Below are positions 25,280 to 37,232 of a stretch of DNA of 64,000 nt, piece by piece. Position 1 is the stretch's first letter. Each line of letters opens with the position of its first letter. A program made the translations under genes and the position numbers. The notes beneath the pieces were generated by a model. It made no database searches and was not told the DNA's origin. It saw only the letters and a list, made by a program, of their open reading frames with translations. The DNA lies in NCBI GenBank assembly GCA_033239005.1, contig BSQZ01000034.1, positions 5,743,501-5,807,500 of the forward strand. Direction: 5' to 3'. The DNA is from Lamellibrachia satsuma (lineage: Eukaryota > Annelida > Polychaeta > Sabellida > Siboglinidae).

Positions 25280-25560
25280 GAGCACGAACGTAATGCCAGA
25301 TAGCGTGTCTGACTTAATGCCAGACAAACTGTCTGGCTAAATGCTAGATAGACAACGTGTCTGTCATCCATTCGTGATGTTAGATAAAGAAGGGGAGCCA
25401 ATCGTTTGTGTTTGCTAGGACATTTAATTATCTCCCATATGAACATTGCAAACTATGGCATCGATGAGTGTTTCTTCTTTGAGCTATCTCTCAAAGAAAT
25501 GTTCGTCATTATTGTGTTGATGAAAAACATATAATATGTCATGCCGAAGCGTACATAACT
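25280..25560 (-). repeat. Family D repeat, partial inverted copy
   Basis: Starts with two or three 24-bp TAATGCCAGACA units (25293-25360). It then has weaker similarity to 13300-13450 (ACTATGGCATC, TTGATGAAAAACA). The array-then-body order is as at 6183 and 12660. Confidence 0.45.
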
Positions 25561-25689
25561 AGGCATGTTGTGCCGAGTGATGTTTCCAAATCAGGAGAGC
25601 TTACGTCGTGTCACTATTGCCAACAAGATTTCTTGCTTTCCGGCAAGGGAGTTCACTTGTTGTCTCACACATTCGTTTGTTTTGTACTC

Positions 25690-26480
25690 AGTATAAAAAT
25701 GCGGAGGAGTTTCCTGAAACATTTCATTTCATGCACTCATAGAGGAGGATGGACAGTGAGCTCTCTGTAGAGTTTGAGCTTCGTTTGGAAGTTGATGTCT
25801 TTGCTCTTCCAGATTATGTTAAGTTTAAGTTATAGCAGACATGGCCACTGCGATCCTCATTTTGATTTCCTTTGTTGAGCTGTCATCTTTGCTTAAGGTG
25901 GACCAAAACTATTTGATAGAGTCAGGACTCAAGGTCCTGGCCGTTCATAATGATATTAATGGGAATGTTCTGGTTGGTACTGTTGACAAGTACTTTGCTT
26001 TTCACTGAGCTGACGTCCATCCCCTTGAATTCATCTTCTGGACCATTCTTTTTTTCCAAATCCTCTGGCATAGTTTTTTCATTTGAGGGTCGCCGTGCTT
26101 AAGCAGCTCAGCCGGAATGTTGTCGGTGCAGGTGATTTCCCTCCTTTCAGTTTGAGCAACGCCTCCTCTGCTTCTACTTCACTTGCATGTCGCCTGTTTC
26201 ATTAATACTACTGATTTCACTCTCCAATATGGTGACATCTGGTTTCAATTCGTAAATGTAGAGTTCTTGACAATACTTCGTCCATCGCGTGGGAACGCCG
26301 CGCCATCAGTAAGCAGGGAGCCGTTCTTATCTTCAATAACTGTAGTCTTGTGTTGCTGTTATATTGTCAGCAGGTTTTCTTGTTGTTACCCTCTTCCATG
26401 CTTTTCTCAATGTTATGACGAGACCCACTCTTCTTCTGTTTTTGTCATCGATTGACAGTGCGGTATTGTTCCGCTGTTTC
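25690..26480 (-). mobile_element. RTE-like LINE reverse transcriptase fragment
   Basis: The minus strand reads, with frameshifts, DKNGSLLTDG (about 26320) and then RWTKYCQELY. EAEEALLKLKGGKSPAP, DNIPAELLKHGDPQMKKLCQ, STLSKDDSSTKEIKMRIAVA and LNIIWKSKDINFQTKLKLYR follow. This is the order found in RTE-type reverse transcriptases, from the region before the fingers to the thumb/connection, but the catalytic palm segment appears to be deleted. Stops throughout make it inactive. Confidence 0.75.
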
Positions 26481-26539
26481 ATCGATGTTTTGCGATGGTT
26501 TCTAAACACATCGCATGTGTCCATACATCGCAAATGTAC

Positions 26540-26830
26540 GGCCACGCACACACACACACACACGCACGCACACACGCACGCACACATGCACAGACACGCA
26601 CGCGAACACGCCCAAACGCACACACGCACACGCGCACCCATGCAAATACGCACACACTCATCCACGAACACACGCACGCACATATATCTGCATGGACGTC
26701 TGCATGCAAACGCACTAATGAACTGACATTGACATCAGGCATTAACAAATACATACTCGCATTAGAACACGCGGCCGATCGCACACAACAATGCAAATAT
26801 GTGCAAATATGTATGCACACACAGACGCCC
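26540..26830. repeat. Degenerate (AC)/(ACGC) repeat
   Basis: Low-complexity CA-rich sequence with CGCACG blocks. The ORFs on both strands are artefacts. Confidence 0.85.
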
Positions 26831-26839
26831 ACTAAATAC

Positions 26840-28460
26840 TTGACACATATGCACAAGTATGCATACATACGCATTGTTATTGTATTTTGTATTGTGTTAT
26901 TATTATTATATTTGGTAATATGTAGCTAAAGGACTGGACCAAATACGAGTGATAAATATCCGGAAAGTTTGCAATGACCGCAGTGATGGGGTGTGAAAGT
27001 CGATGAATTGCGTGGGAGAATTGTTGATGCAACGCGCAATGAGAAATAGCAATGCTGGCTCTGGTCGACTTATAAGGCGTTAACTTTTGACATAGATATA
27101 AAGCAAAGCGTTCGGTGTACAATTTGTCCCTTCAACAAGCGTTGCTCAGAGCATGTTACACCTGCTCACACAAACACAATTTCAACGTCTACAAAGACAT
27201 CCTTTTTCAAACAGGAAGTTCTGTCATAATGGAGTTAAAATATGTATGGCTATGCATGCTGTTGGCGCGGGTAAAAACAATTTGCCTGAAAGGGGCGAGC
27301 TTATTCATTGTGATGATGCATGAGTTCATATAATTATTCTGACCATGCAAGCACACCAACTATTCGTGATTAAAGTAGATCACGGAATGTTCGTACGTAC
27401 TCTGAATTTGGAATACAAATACAGGATTATAATTCCACCATTCCTTCTGTTTCTGATTCAATATTATCGAAACTTTTTTATAGCTAAATGAGAAGAAATT
27501 GGGTGGGCGCATAGGCTGTTCCCATTAGCTTTTATGTTTGTCTTCCCAGTTGTGTAGATGAGGCTTCTTGTTTGAAGTTGTGGTGAGACCTGGTGTGTTG
27601 ACAATGGTTGGTGGTGGTTTATACCGGTTCACGTACAGTTGGGGGCTGGGGCTGGTGGTGAATATTGTCGACAGTTTTGTTGAATGAAGCTGGTTGATAT
27701 GCTAATTTTTTTATTTTTTTGGAGTGGTACTTAACCGTGCGTAATAATGTATCGGCTGGAATGGCATCTTGATCGTGATGGATTATGTTGAGCATCTGGT
27801 CACCTTCTATTTTTTTTACTGTAGGGACTTCAACATTAATGTTACGTTGCTGGTACACTTGTAATCATTGCCTGCAAAGCGGGCTGATAACCCAAGTTAT
27901 TCTTTTATCTCATGCTTATAGGGTATAAGTATATAATATTGGCGTATTTAGGACCTCTCAAGAGGCAGACGAAGGGCGAAGTTTAGTCGAACATGTTTAG
28001 TCACACATGCTACCGCAACGGATAATTTATTTTATATGTGACAACTAAATACTTTCAAGTTAAATATTCCCAGTTTACGATGATAGCCTTCTGTTAAAAG
28101 TATATGCATTAGTGAAGCATAGCATCTTCGTAATGGTCGTTCTATCAAATAGGCCACTTATGGCCTTTCTAAAACATTTTGCTTTGTCTGAATGTAATGC
28201 ATCGTACCACCGAATGCGATATATCTCTTTACGTTGTCAAGTGTTTCAAGAAACCACCACTGTGGATGAACTGTGCAAAACGTGGTTGTATTATGCACGC
28301 ACTATTCGTTCCTGTTGTGCAACTTATTGATGATTGATTATATGCAAATACCGATAATATTGTTTAATCATTCATTCTGTCAGCTGCATTCAACTTTCAA
28401 CTATATAAAAATGTTCGTCACGCCATGATACATCGACCATTTCACCCATAAAGTTCAATA
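26840..28460. other. Unannotated interval with one weak coding-like stretch
   Basis: On the minus strand 27560-27858 gives a proline-rich stretch (HHQPQPPTVREPV, then in a shifted frame KPPPTIVNTPGLTTTSNK). It has no recognisable domain. A short family A-like scrap lies near 28380-28430 (CAGCTGCATTCAAC, TGTTCGTCACGC). Otherwise nothing. Confidence 0.35.

Positions 28461-28464
<4 letters not shown>

Positions 28465-28549
<85 letters not shown>
28465..28549. repeat. (AT)n microsatellite
   Basis: About 85 bp of pure AT. Confidence 0.95.
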
Positions 28550-28551
<2 letters not shown>

Positions 28552-29237
28552 TTTAACCTGTTTTGCGCATTTCTAACATGTACTACCCTTGAATCCTTCT
28601 GTTTGCTCTAACAATGCGACCACACTGTTCTTACTCGTGTCTTATAAGAGCAGTGTAAATTATTGCAGTCGTCATCCCTGCTGCGTGAAAGGAACGATAT
28701 GCCGAACAAAGGCTTTGAACTCTTTTTCATAGTAGAGTTCGTGAATATCGTGTCGAAAGATAAAAGCCGTTGTCGCCCGTGCGGCATAAACTCTGCAATG
28801 CCCACTTTTGACGTCAACAGACACGATCCAACGAAATGCATCCAATATTTTATGTATAAAATGTTATGATCTCGATAATACACGTGTTAGCAAGAAACAG
28901 AATGTTTATGTTTCAAATTAATGCACCAATTGCCTACCATATTACCATTTATAAATACTCTACCCACTTGCTTTAGTGGCTTTCAAATCGATAATGTATC
29001 TCGCTTTTATCTGGTGCAAGTGAATAACTGTCACTTCGAAAACAAAACACCATTGTTCGGGTGCTGGTGTTATGTCTGGAGCAGTCCACTTTTATTCACT
29101 ACAGGATATACGTAACGTCTGGATATAGTGCAGCGACATCAATCTGCCTAACGAATGACGACAACACAAAACAACGACCCGATACAAAGAGAAACAAGGC
29201 CAATACCAATGTAGCGTTCAAAGAACGCAATAACTAT
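28550..29237. other. Unannotated sequence
   Basis: Short ORFs only, no domain recognised. Confidence 0.45.
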
Positions 29238-29910
29238 TGAAGACCATGCAATCGTAGCGACAACAAATGTCAAACTAGGGTTAATACTATTTTATTTTGA
29301 TACGCGAAAGATAGCCACTATAGTGCGAACGTACACTACTAGCAAACATCATTGTCCTGACTCAAACAATGACATCGTCTTTTAGTTAAATGTCGATGAA
29401 GGAATTATTGAGTATGAAATAACAATGATCAATGTATCCGCATGTCGTGGCCCAAATAATATCACAACATAGATAACAAACGTTTTAGAAAATATTAAAT
29501 AAGGCATCCTTACCATTTTAAAACGACAATCATTACATTACATTACATACCAAAATAGAATGACACGATCGTAGTTACATTGATTTAACACATATTTGTT
29601 TGATGTGTGTATCTTATACCAACACAACACTGCGAATGCAACATAACAAAAAGGAACGGGTAGACCAACTCTCGCCTAGATTATACCCGTTTATGGTGGC
29701 GGATGGGCGACGACCGACTACAGTAAACGCGATTTGCATGGAAATGGAATGAATTTCTTACGACAATGAAACACTGCTGAAGATTTATTACAAGGAAGTT
29801 ACATTCCAATGGACAGGTAGCATTTAGACGTGTACAGAATAGCGTGAGTTTGTGAAAAAGTTTACAGCACCATATACTTGATAGGTTATTTGTTTGGTGA
29901 ACCGTCTTGC
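29238..29910 (+). repeat. Dispersed repeat family C, copy 1
   Basis: Aligns over about 670 bp with 31139-31810. Shared words: GAAGACCATGC, ACTACTAGCAAACATC, TTAGAAAATATTAA, CATTACATTACATTACATA, GCGACGACCGACTA, GGTTATTTGTTTGGTGA. The two are diverged direct repeats flanking a family B copy. A minus-strand frame with LCTRL...CNFLVINLQQC is partly shared but is interrupted by indels. Confidence 0.7.
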
Positions 29911-29959
29911 CCCGACTACACACCATTCTGGCACTGCCCCCCCATGTTGTTACCATAGC

Positions 29960-30200
29960 CGCAGGCTGGCAGGCTAGTAGGTTGGCAGGCTGACAGGCAG
30001 GTAGGACGGTATGTTGGCAGGCTGGCAGGCTGGTAGGCTGGTAGGGTGGAAAATTGGTAGGTTGCTAGGTTGCTAGGTTGGTAGGCTGACAGGCTGACAT
30101 GCTGGTAGGTTGGCAGGCTGGCAGGCTGGCAGGTTGACAGGCTGGCAGGCTGGTAGGTTGGTAAGTTACTGGCTGGCTGGCTGGCTGGTAGTCTGGCAGT
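29960..30200. repeat. Tandem repeat of GGCTGGCA-type 8-bp units
   Basis: Degenerate GCAGGCTG / GTAGGTTG units. A shorter tract of the same type lies at 40048-40135, just before another family B copy. Confidence 0.85.
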
Positions 30201-30327
30201 CCGGGGATATTTCCGTTGGACTATTGTCCCTGGGGGATATTGTCCGGGGGGACTTTGTCCTAGGGGGATTTTATCCTAGGGTGGACGTTGTACGGGGGGG
30301 GGGGGGTTGTCCTGGTGGACTATGGTC

Positions 30328-31130
<803 letters not shown>

Positions 31131-31138
31131 TAGTCTGC

Positions 31139-31810
31139 AATGAAGACCATGCCATCTCAGAGGCAACAAAGTTTAAACTTGGAAACTAACTTCATTTTAG
31201 TTCGCGAAAGGTAGCAAGTACAATGCGAATATTTACTACTAGCAAACATCGTTGTCGTGACTAAAATTACGACATTTTTCGTATAAATATAGATAAAGGA
31301 ATTCTGGAGGATAAAATAACAATTATCAGTTTATCCGCACATACTGACATCATAACATGAATAAAAAAAACATATTTTAGAAAATATTAATTAAGGGAGA
31401 CCTTACCATTTTGTAACAATAGTCATTACATTACATTACATAATATTGCAAATCAATATATGATGACACAATCATAATTACATTAATTTACACGTTTGTT
31501 TGATGTGTTTATATTATACCAACGTAACACCGGGTATGCAACATAAATATAATAGGCAAGTAGAAACACTCCAGTGTATGCTGTTCCCGTTGATGGTGCT
31601 GAATGCGCGACGACCGACTAAGGTAAAAGTAATTTGTATGGGAATGAATCTCTTACGACAACGAAACACTGTGGAAGATTTATTGCACGGAAGGCACATT
31701 CCAAAGAAAGCTAGCCGCTAGACGCGTACACAATAGCGTGCGTGTATAAAAGCGTTTACATCACGATGTGCTACATAGGTTATTTGTTTGGTGACATATT
31801 ATGATTCCGT
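31139..31810 (+). repeat. Dispersed repeat family C, copy 2
   Basis: The partner of 29238-29910. It continues directly into a 42-bp minisatellite. Confidence 0.7.
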
Positions 31811-31879
31811 TAACCATCTCGCCTCGGCAACACGCTATTCTATAGCTAGTACCGATGTTGTGACCGCTGCTACCATATC

Positions 31880-32135
31880 TGTCGGTGTAATAGTCAAAGT
31901 TGTCAATACTGCTGCCGTCTCTGCCGGTGTAATAGTCAAAGTTGTCAATACTGCTGTCTTCTATGCCGGTGTAATAGTCAAACTTGTAAATACTGCTGTC
32001 GTCTCTGCCTGTGTAATAGTCAAAATTGTCAATACTGCTGCCGTCTCTGCCGGTGTAATAGTCAAAGTTGTCAATACTTCTGCCGTCTCTGCCTGTGTAA
32101 TAGTCAAAGTTGTCAATACTGCTGCCGGTACAATT
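31880..32135. repeat. 42-bp minisatellite, six copies, frame-preserving
   Basis: The unit is around GTAATAGTCAAAGTTGTCAA with TACTGCTGCCGTCTCTGCCG, 42 bp or 14 codons. The minus strand reads a Thr-rich unit TLTITPAETAAVLT, followed upstream by an ATG at 32248, but an amber codon interrupts the second unit. The plus strand is open throughout as VIVKVVNTAAVSAG, without an ATG. It could be a decayed mucin-like coding repeat or simply a non-coding array. Confidence 0.8.
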
Positions 32136-32264
32136 TTAGTGGTTACTGGTTCAGTAGTTTCTACAGTTTGCCTAAGATTCCCACCAGTGGCGCCACTCAC
32201 TATGTCACTACGGCCACAACTTACATTTGATGCGCAGATTCTGCACATCTTTATTTCATTTTAG

Positions 32265-33400
32265 ACTCCTAATTGTTGTAGGGAAATCTCCCAGTTGCAG
32301 TTACATGCACTTGATAATAAACATTAGAATGTATAAAATAACAAAATAACGTTCATTTTTGTTTGAAACTACGTTACGTATATTCAAGTGCACAGTTGTA
32401 ATGACGTAAAACGGCGTATCCAATCCAAATATCTATGTTGACTTTATAATTGTGTCAGTTGTGGAGGAGGTGACATGTTGAGTGGAGCCACATTTAGCAA
32501 GTGTAAAACTAGTAGCAATATTGTACACGGTTTAACAAGCTTGAACAAAATTGCTACCCGCATTATTAAGTTCCAGATTGGATGTGAACAGGGATGGCTT
32601 TTTTGTGAACCCACAGTTGCATAATGAACCTTAGAATAAAACGTATGTCAACCTCAGAAAAACGTTATGTATTGACTTCAGACATATTATTCACGTAAAT
32701 AGCAATTTGGGTTCACAAAATACAAATAGTTTGTGCTTCTGTCTGTCTGTCTGTCTGTTCCCTCGTATCTCGCCTGTATTGGGTGGAACAATGCGTCAAT
32801 GGAACCAATGTGAACGTTTAACGTAAATGACGTAACTCAGAACAATAGCTATGTACAATTGTTAGCACCTCTATGCGTTTTTGTTGCCATTGTTTCGTGA
32901 TCTACGTTTCCACAAAACGCTTCGTGAAGCCAGCAGTTGTACTTTAGGTTTTTGCTACACCGGGCAAGTGGACATGCATAATATAAATTGCTACCCTCTG
33001 GCCAAACCCAAGGTAATACGACCACGAACAGATAATTACATATACTTATTTGGTGCATTTGAATACTGTAGCGAGGGGCAACCGCATCATGCACGTGTTC
33101 CAATACTCGTGTCGTTCAACACACATACGCACGCACGCACGCACGCACGCACACACGCACACTCTCATCCTTACCGCCGGGTTTTTCCACGAGTCACCCA
33201 ATGCAATGTATCGACTATTTATTACTTCGATAATAATGCAGTGTCGCAATGAAATTAACATGTGGATGACGCCATCTAGCTGACACCCGGAAGAAAAAAA
33301 CTTGAAAATGGAACATTCAGTAGGATGGGAATAGCCTCCAATGAACATCCTTCTCCTTCGTTATGCCATTAAGGCACTAGTTTCTGATTGGCCCTAGAAC
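32265..33400. other. Unannotated interval upstream of peptide gene 3
   Basis: A (TCTG)n run at 32737-32757 and a short (ACGC)n at 33126-33160 are present. No exon could be supported. Confidence 0.45.
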
Positions 33401-33422
33401 CATTCTTTTTTAAATCACAGGG

Positions 33423-33428
33423 TATAAA
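33423..33428 (+). promoter_or_regulatory. TATA box of peptide gene 3
   Basis: TATAAA in GGTATAAACTCGC lies 75-80 bp before the ATG. CAGCTGATCCGAG directly precedes the start codon, as in the other copies. Confidence 0.6.
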
Positions 33429-33502
33429 CTCGCACGAATTCCACATTCGTCCGAAACCAACCGAACCTCGTCAGTCTGATCTTCCTGTTCAGCTGATCCG
33501 AG

Positions 33503-34323
33503 ATGGCCGCTGTGAGATTGTACGTGACACTGGCGCTGCTTCTGCTAGCGACGTGTTTCCACTCGAGCGAAGGAGGGTGGTGGCGTCGCTCCTCGTGTAC
33601 CAAAGTCAACTGCAAATGGTCAGCCTGGTCGTCGTGGGGCTCGTGCAACTATGTGTGCAGGTCAGGCTCCTTTTGCAGACAGGTTTCTTTGTATTCAAAG
33701 GTTTAAACGGTTACAATTTAGTAGTAAAAGCCTACGACAGGACTTCGAAAGCAAATACGAAGCTCGTGGTGGTTTGTTATTAGAATTGAGAATCATAGCA
33801 TTGGTTTGTGATTCTTTGCCGAAGACTATTCATTGCTATTGTTATTATCGTTGTATGTTATGTCGGTGTTGTTTTTGTTGTTGTTGCTGTTGGTGGTGGT
33901 GGTGGTGGTGTTATTGATGTTATTGTTAGCACCATCGTCTTATACTGTTTAAGAACGTGTATTTTGGAGTTATTCGTGTTGTTGTTTTCATCGGTCGTTA
34001 TATGTGTTGATGCAGCTATTTGTGTGGTTGCTATTATAAATAATTTTTATAAATACAACGGTCATTCAGTTGTGGCAGTATGACATTGTTTTCTAGAATT
34101 GTTTTGGGCATGTTTACTGAAAATTAATGCAATCATTGTATTGATTATGTCATACAGCCAGTACAACATGCAGAAACGAACGAGACGTAACATTCAACGT
34201 GCCTCGTGTGGTGGATCGTGTGGTCTCGAAAGGGATGTACGTATCTGCACTTGCAGCAACAGCAAAAATTGCGTCATCATTCCGGAGAATGCAGCAAAAT
34301 ACATTCCGCCACAGTGCTGCTAA
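33503..34323 (+). CDS. Secreted TSP1-like cysteine-rich peptide, gene 3
   Basis: Exon 1 is 33503-33660 and exon 2 is 34158-34323, with a 497-bp intron. The donor is GTGCAG|GTCAGG and the acceptor GTCATACAG|C, with a Ser53 codon split between exons. The product is 107 aa. Residues 1-24 are a signal peptide (ends HSSEG). A GWWRR linker leads into CTKVNCKWSAWSSWGSC (32-48). The exon-2 part starts SQYNMQKRTRR and continues through CGGSCG and VRICTC to a final CysCys. Eleven mature cysteines are seen, one more than in genes 1 and 2; the extra is Cys85, so one may stay free or pair between chains. It is the only copy on the plus strand. The intron carries a (TTG/TGG)-rich stretch near 33870-33910. 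The WSxW core marks a TSP1-like fold. Function is unknown. Confidence 0.82.
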
Positions 34324-34679
34324 ATTTGGTGAGTAGGCAGACGTTGTAGGACACACAATAAACAGAAGACTTCATTTTTCGAATGCCTTTTAGGAGTTGT
34401 AGCATTGAATAACAAATGCCATATGCTGTGATATAAACACAGGAAGCTTCCACTTGACAGTTTCCGCTACACTCTCAGTAACTCAACCATGCGAAAACAG
34501 TAATGCAAATTTTTTATCGAAATGTTTGAGGGACATTCGTTTGTTTTCCATATGGACGGCTGTATTCGTATAAGTCAGATCGTCATCCACAGTTTTACCG
34601 AACAATTAAACATAAATAGTACATCTTATCCCATACCCTCAATATTAAATAAACGGAATTTTGCAATTTCACACACTCC

Positions 34680-35895
34680 TGGTTTTACTGGTGCTACATA
34701 TTCTAGAAACTCCTTTTGTTTTCTATGAACACAAGCTTATAATCGTATCCATGTCTGGCCGCAGTCCTTAAACATGTTTATAAAATATGCTTCAATTTGC
34801 CTAATAATAAAACAATTTTGTGGCGATTTTCTCTTTGTGTGCTGTTGACATTTATTAAATAATTCAGTGATCGCAATTTATGTGTTCGTTAACATATTGT
34901 AGACCCAGCCTGATATGCTATGGTGTTTCAAGCGGTTAAACCCCTCAAATATAATGCGTAAGTTATCATAGATTGACTGCCTAGTATTCGTTATTGATAT
35001 TTTCATATAAAATAGTTGTAAATGATGCTAAAACGCAATGTCATTCACAACATATTTTGCTAAATTGACACGCACCACATTTGAGACGTGATATGAGACC
35101 ACTAGGACATATCCATTTCTTGCACACCTATTGTCTAAGGAATCCACCACCAGGAAGCGAGCGGAACGAACCCTTCAAATACAGAACATACTCCTTAGTG
35201 AATAAGCGAGTATTGATATAATGGCAAGAATAAATGTGAACAATGCCAACTCCAGGATAAATTGTTAAATTAATGTGTTTAATTCACTGGAAAGAATAAA
35301 TTGCCGATGGTATCACTGATTCCATGGTTAAACATATTTTATTTCAAGAACAACACTGTCTATTGCAGCAAATGAAAATACCTAACTAATGCAGCACAAT
35401 ATATAGAACAGGAGTATATAGCATACCATTTATCGTTCATACTTCCATGAGTATACATACAGCATGTTTATTTTATGTTATTCAAACACTGTTTTACATT
35501 GGTAACTGGTGTGATCAAAACTATGTTTACTCTTTTTCCTCTGTGGACAGGTTCAACGTCCTTGGGGTCTGCATCGGAAAGTTATCACGTGTGAGAAACG
35601 GACGCACGTGAGAGAAAGGCGCGAACAAGGGGCACATAATTACTCAAGAGGTGGCACGATAGAGCAGAGAGTTTTGGTCTATAGTCAAGAGATTATAACA
35701 ACAATGTTCATAGACAGTCGTAACGTTCATCTTATAAAACAGATCTTGCGTTACACTGACATGACATGTGACAAGCCAAGTTATCTGCACTTCGACATGA
35801 CCTGTTAGCTTTAGTTGATTACAACAATTAAATGATGTGTTTCATTGTTAACTAGTTCAATAAAGACAAATTCATAGACGCCATGTGTGTTGCTT
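34680..35895 (+). repeat. Family D repeat with an internal insertion
   Basis: 34680-34870 and 35372-35895 align in order with 10915-11110 and 11110-11640. The intervening 34875-35370 is extra, and part of it (35105-35260) recurs at 40135-40256 plus 40499-40530. So one unknown element is inserted in another. Degenerate 24-bp units follow at about 36085-36165, in the orientation expected for the 3' end of family D. Confidence 0.6.
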
Positions 35896-36060
35896 TGTAT
35901 TCAGATCGAGGACCACCATTTTTAAAAGCATACGTCGACCACATGCTCACAATACTCCAGCTAGGAATTCAAGTGACATTAGAACTCCTGTTAGTGTGTT
36001 GCTAGAAATGTCCAACTTCCTCCATTCTGTACGGTTCGTGAACCTTCCATTCTGTCAGAA

Positions 36061-37134
36061 ATGCTAGCATTACGTCAAACACGCTGTATGACAATAAGTC
36101 GTACGTGCTGTTTTGGCTTTAAGTCACACACGTTATCTGGCAAGAAGTCAGACACACTATCTAACAGGCTACTAGATGCTAGGGAGAGCTCACCTCAGCC
36201 TGGGAGGAAGCTGAGAGGAGGGAAGGTGACAGGTCATAGGGAGACAGGACGTAAGGAGACGGGAAGGAAAGGAACGGAAGGGAAGACAACCAGAGTGAAG
36301 GAGAGGGGAGTAGGGGAGACAGGAGGGAAGGAGAAGGGAGTGGGGGAGACGGGAGGGAAGACAACCGGAGTGAAGGAGAGGGGAGTAGCGGAGACAGGAG
36401 GGAAGGAGAAGGGAGTGGGGGAGACGGAAGGGAAAACAACCGGAGTGAAGGAGAGGGGAGTGGGAGAGACAAGAGCAAAGGAGTGGGAAGTGGGGGAGAC
36501 AGGAGGGAAGGGGTCAGGACAGAATGTGATGGAGGGGATCGAAAGGAAGAGTTATTCTGCAGCAGTGATAGAGGGGGTGAGGAAGAGAGCGAGGGTGTTT
36601 GTGGGGGATTCGATAGTTAGGAAGACCGACGGAGTCTTAAACAAGGGAGATGATGTGGTGGTCTGCTTGCATGGAGCCAAAATAGAGGCGATAACTGAGA
36701 GGGTAAAAAACATCGTAGGCTCGGGTAAGGGTGGATCTGTTTTAGTACACGTAGGGACAAATAACGTAGAGAGGGAGGGTACAACTGCAATAGTTAGGAA
36801 ATATAGGCAGTTGGTCAGAACACTAAAACAGACGCGGGTTGAGCAGGTAATACTGTCAGGGATTTTACATGTAATGGGCAGGAGGGGTCTCAAATATCGA
36901 AATTGTCTGGGGATGGCAATTAACATGTTAGTCCAGAGGCTGTGTAGGGAAGAGGAAGTTGGATTTGTGGATTTATGGGGAAGTTTTGTTGGGAGGGCAG
37001 ATATGTACATGAAGGATGGGCTTCATTTAAGTGGAAAGGGGGCGGCAGTATTCGCGGACAAACTTTCAGCAGCAGTAGATAGCGACTTGGGTACAATGAC
37101 AAATATTTTTGGAAGTAAACATTCTTTAAACTAG
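36061..37134 (+). CDS. CR1-like LINE ORF1 with SGNH esterase domain
   Basis: A 357-aa ORF. About the first 45 residues come from degenerate 24-bp family D units, so the apparent start is a chimera with flanking repeat and the element is probably 5'-truncated. Residues 50-155 are a charged Gly/Glu/Lys/Arg region made of imperfect repeats (KERGVGETGG). Residues 175-340 form an SGNH/GDSL-hydrolase-like domain: block I GDSIV (182-186), GTNN (232-235), and the DGLHLS block with Asp319 and His322. Esterase-type ORF1 proteins are known in CR1 LINEs and are thought to help the ribonucleoprotein in retrotransposition. The reading frame is intact, which is unusual for elements in this window. Confidence 0.85.
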   Translation: MLALRQTRCMTISRTCCFGFKSHTLSGKKSDTLSNRLLDARESSPQPGRKLRGGKVTGHRETGRKETGRKGTEGKTTRVKERGVGETGGKEKGVGETGGKTTGVKERGVAETGGKEKGVGETEGKTTGVKERGVGETRAKEWEVGETGGKGSGQNVMEGIERKSYSAAVIEGVRKRARVFVGDSIVRKTDGVLNKGDDVVVCLHGAKIEAITERVKNIVGSGKGGSVLVHVGTNNVEREGTTAIVRKYRQLVRTLKQTRVEQVILSGILHVMGRRGLKYRNCLGMAINMLVQRLCREEEVGFVDLWGSFVGRADMYMKDGLHLSGKGAAVFADKLSAAVDSDLGTMTNIFGSKHSLN

Positions 37135-37232
37135 AAGTGCAGGGGGGTTACCTAGAGGTGTCTCATGCAGAACAAGAGGCCACTAGCACAGATAAACCAA
37201 TATCAAATCATCCGAAAAACATCTCTGAAAAA

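Noticed and set aside
33808..34083. Hydrophobic ORF inside the intron of peptide gene 3
   Set aside because: It comes from GTT/GGT-rich low-complexity DNA in an intron supported by comparison with two paralogues.
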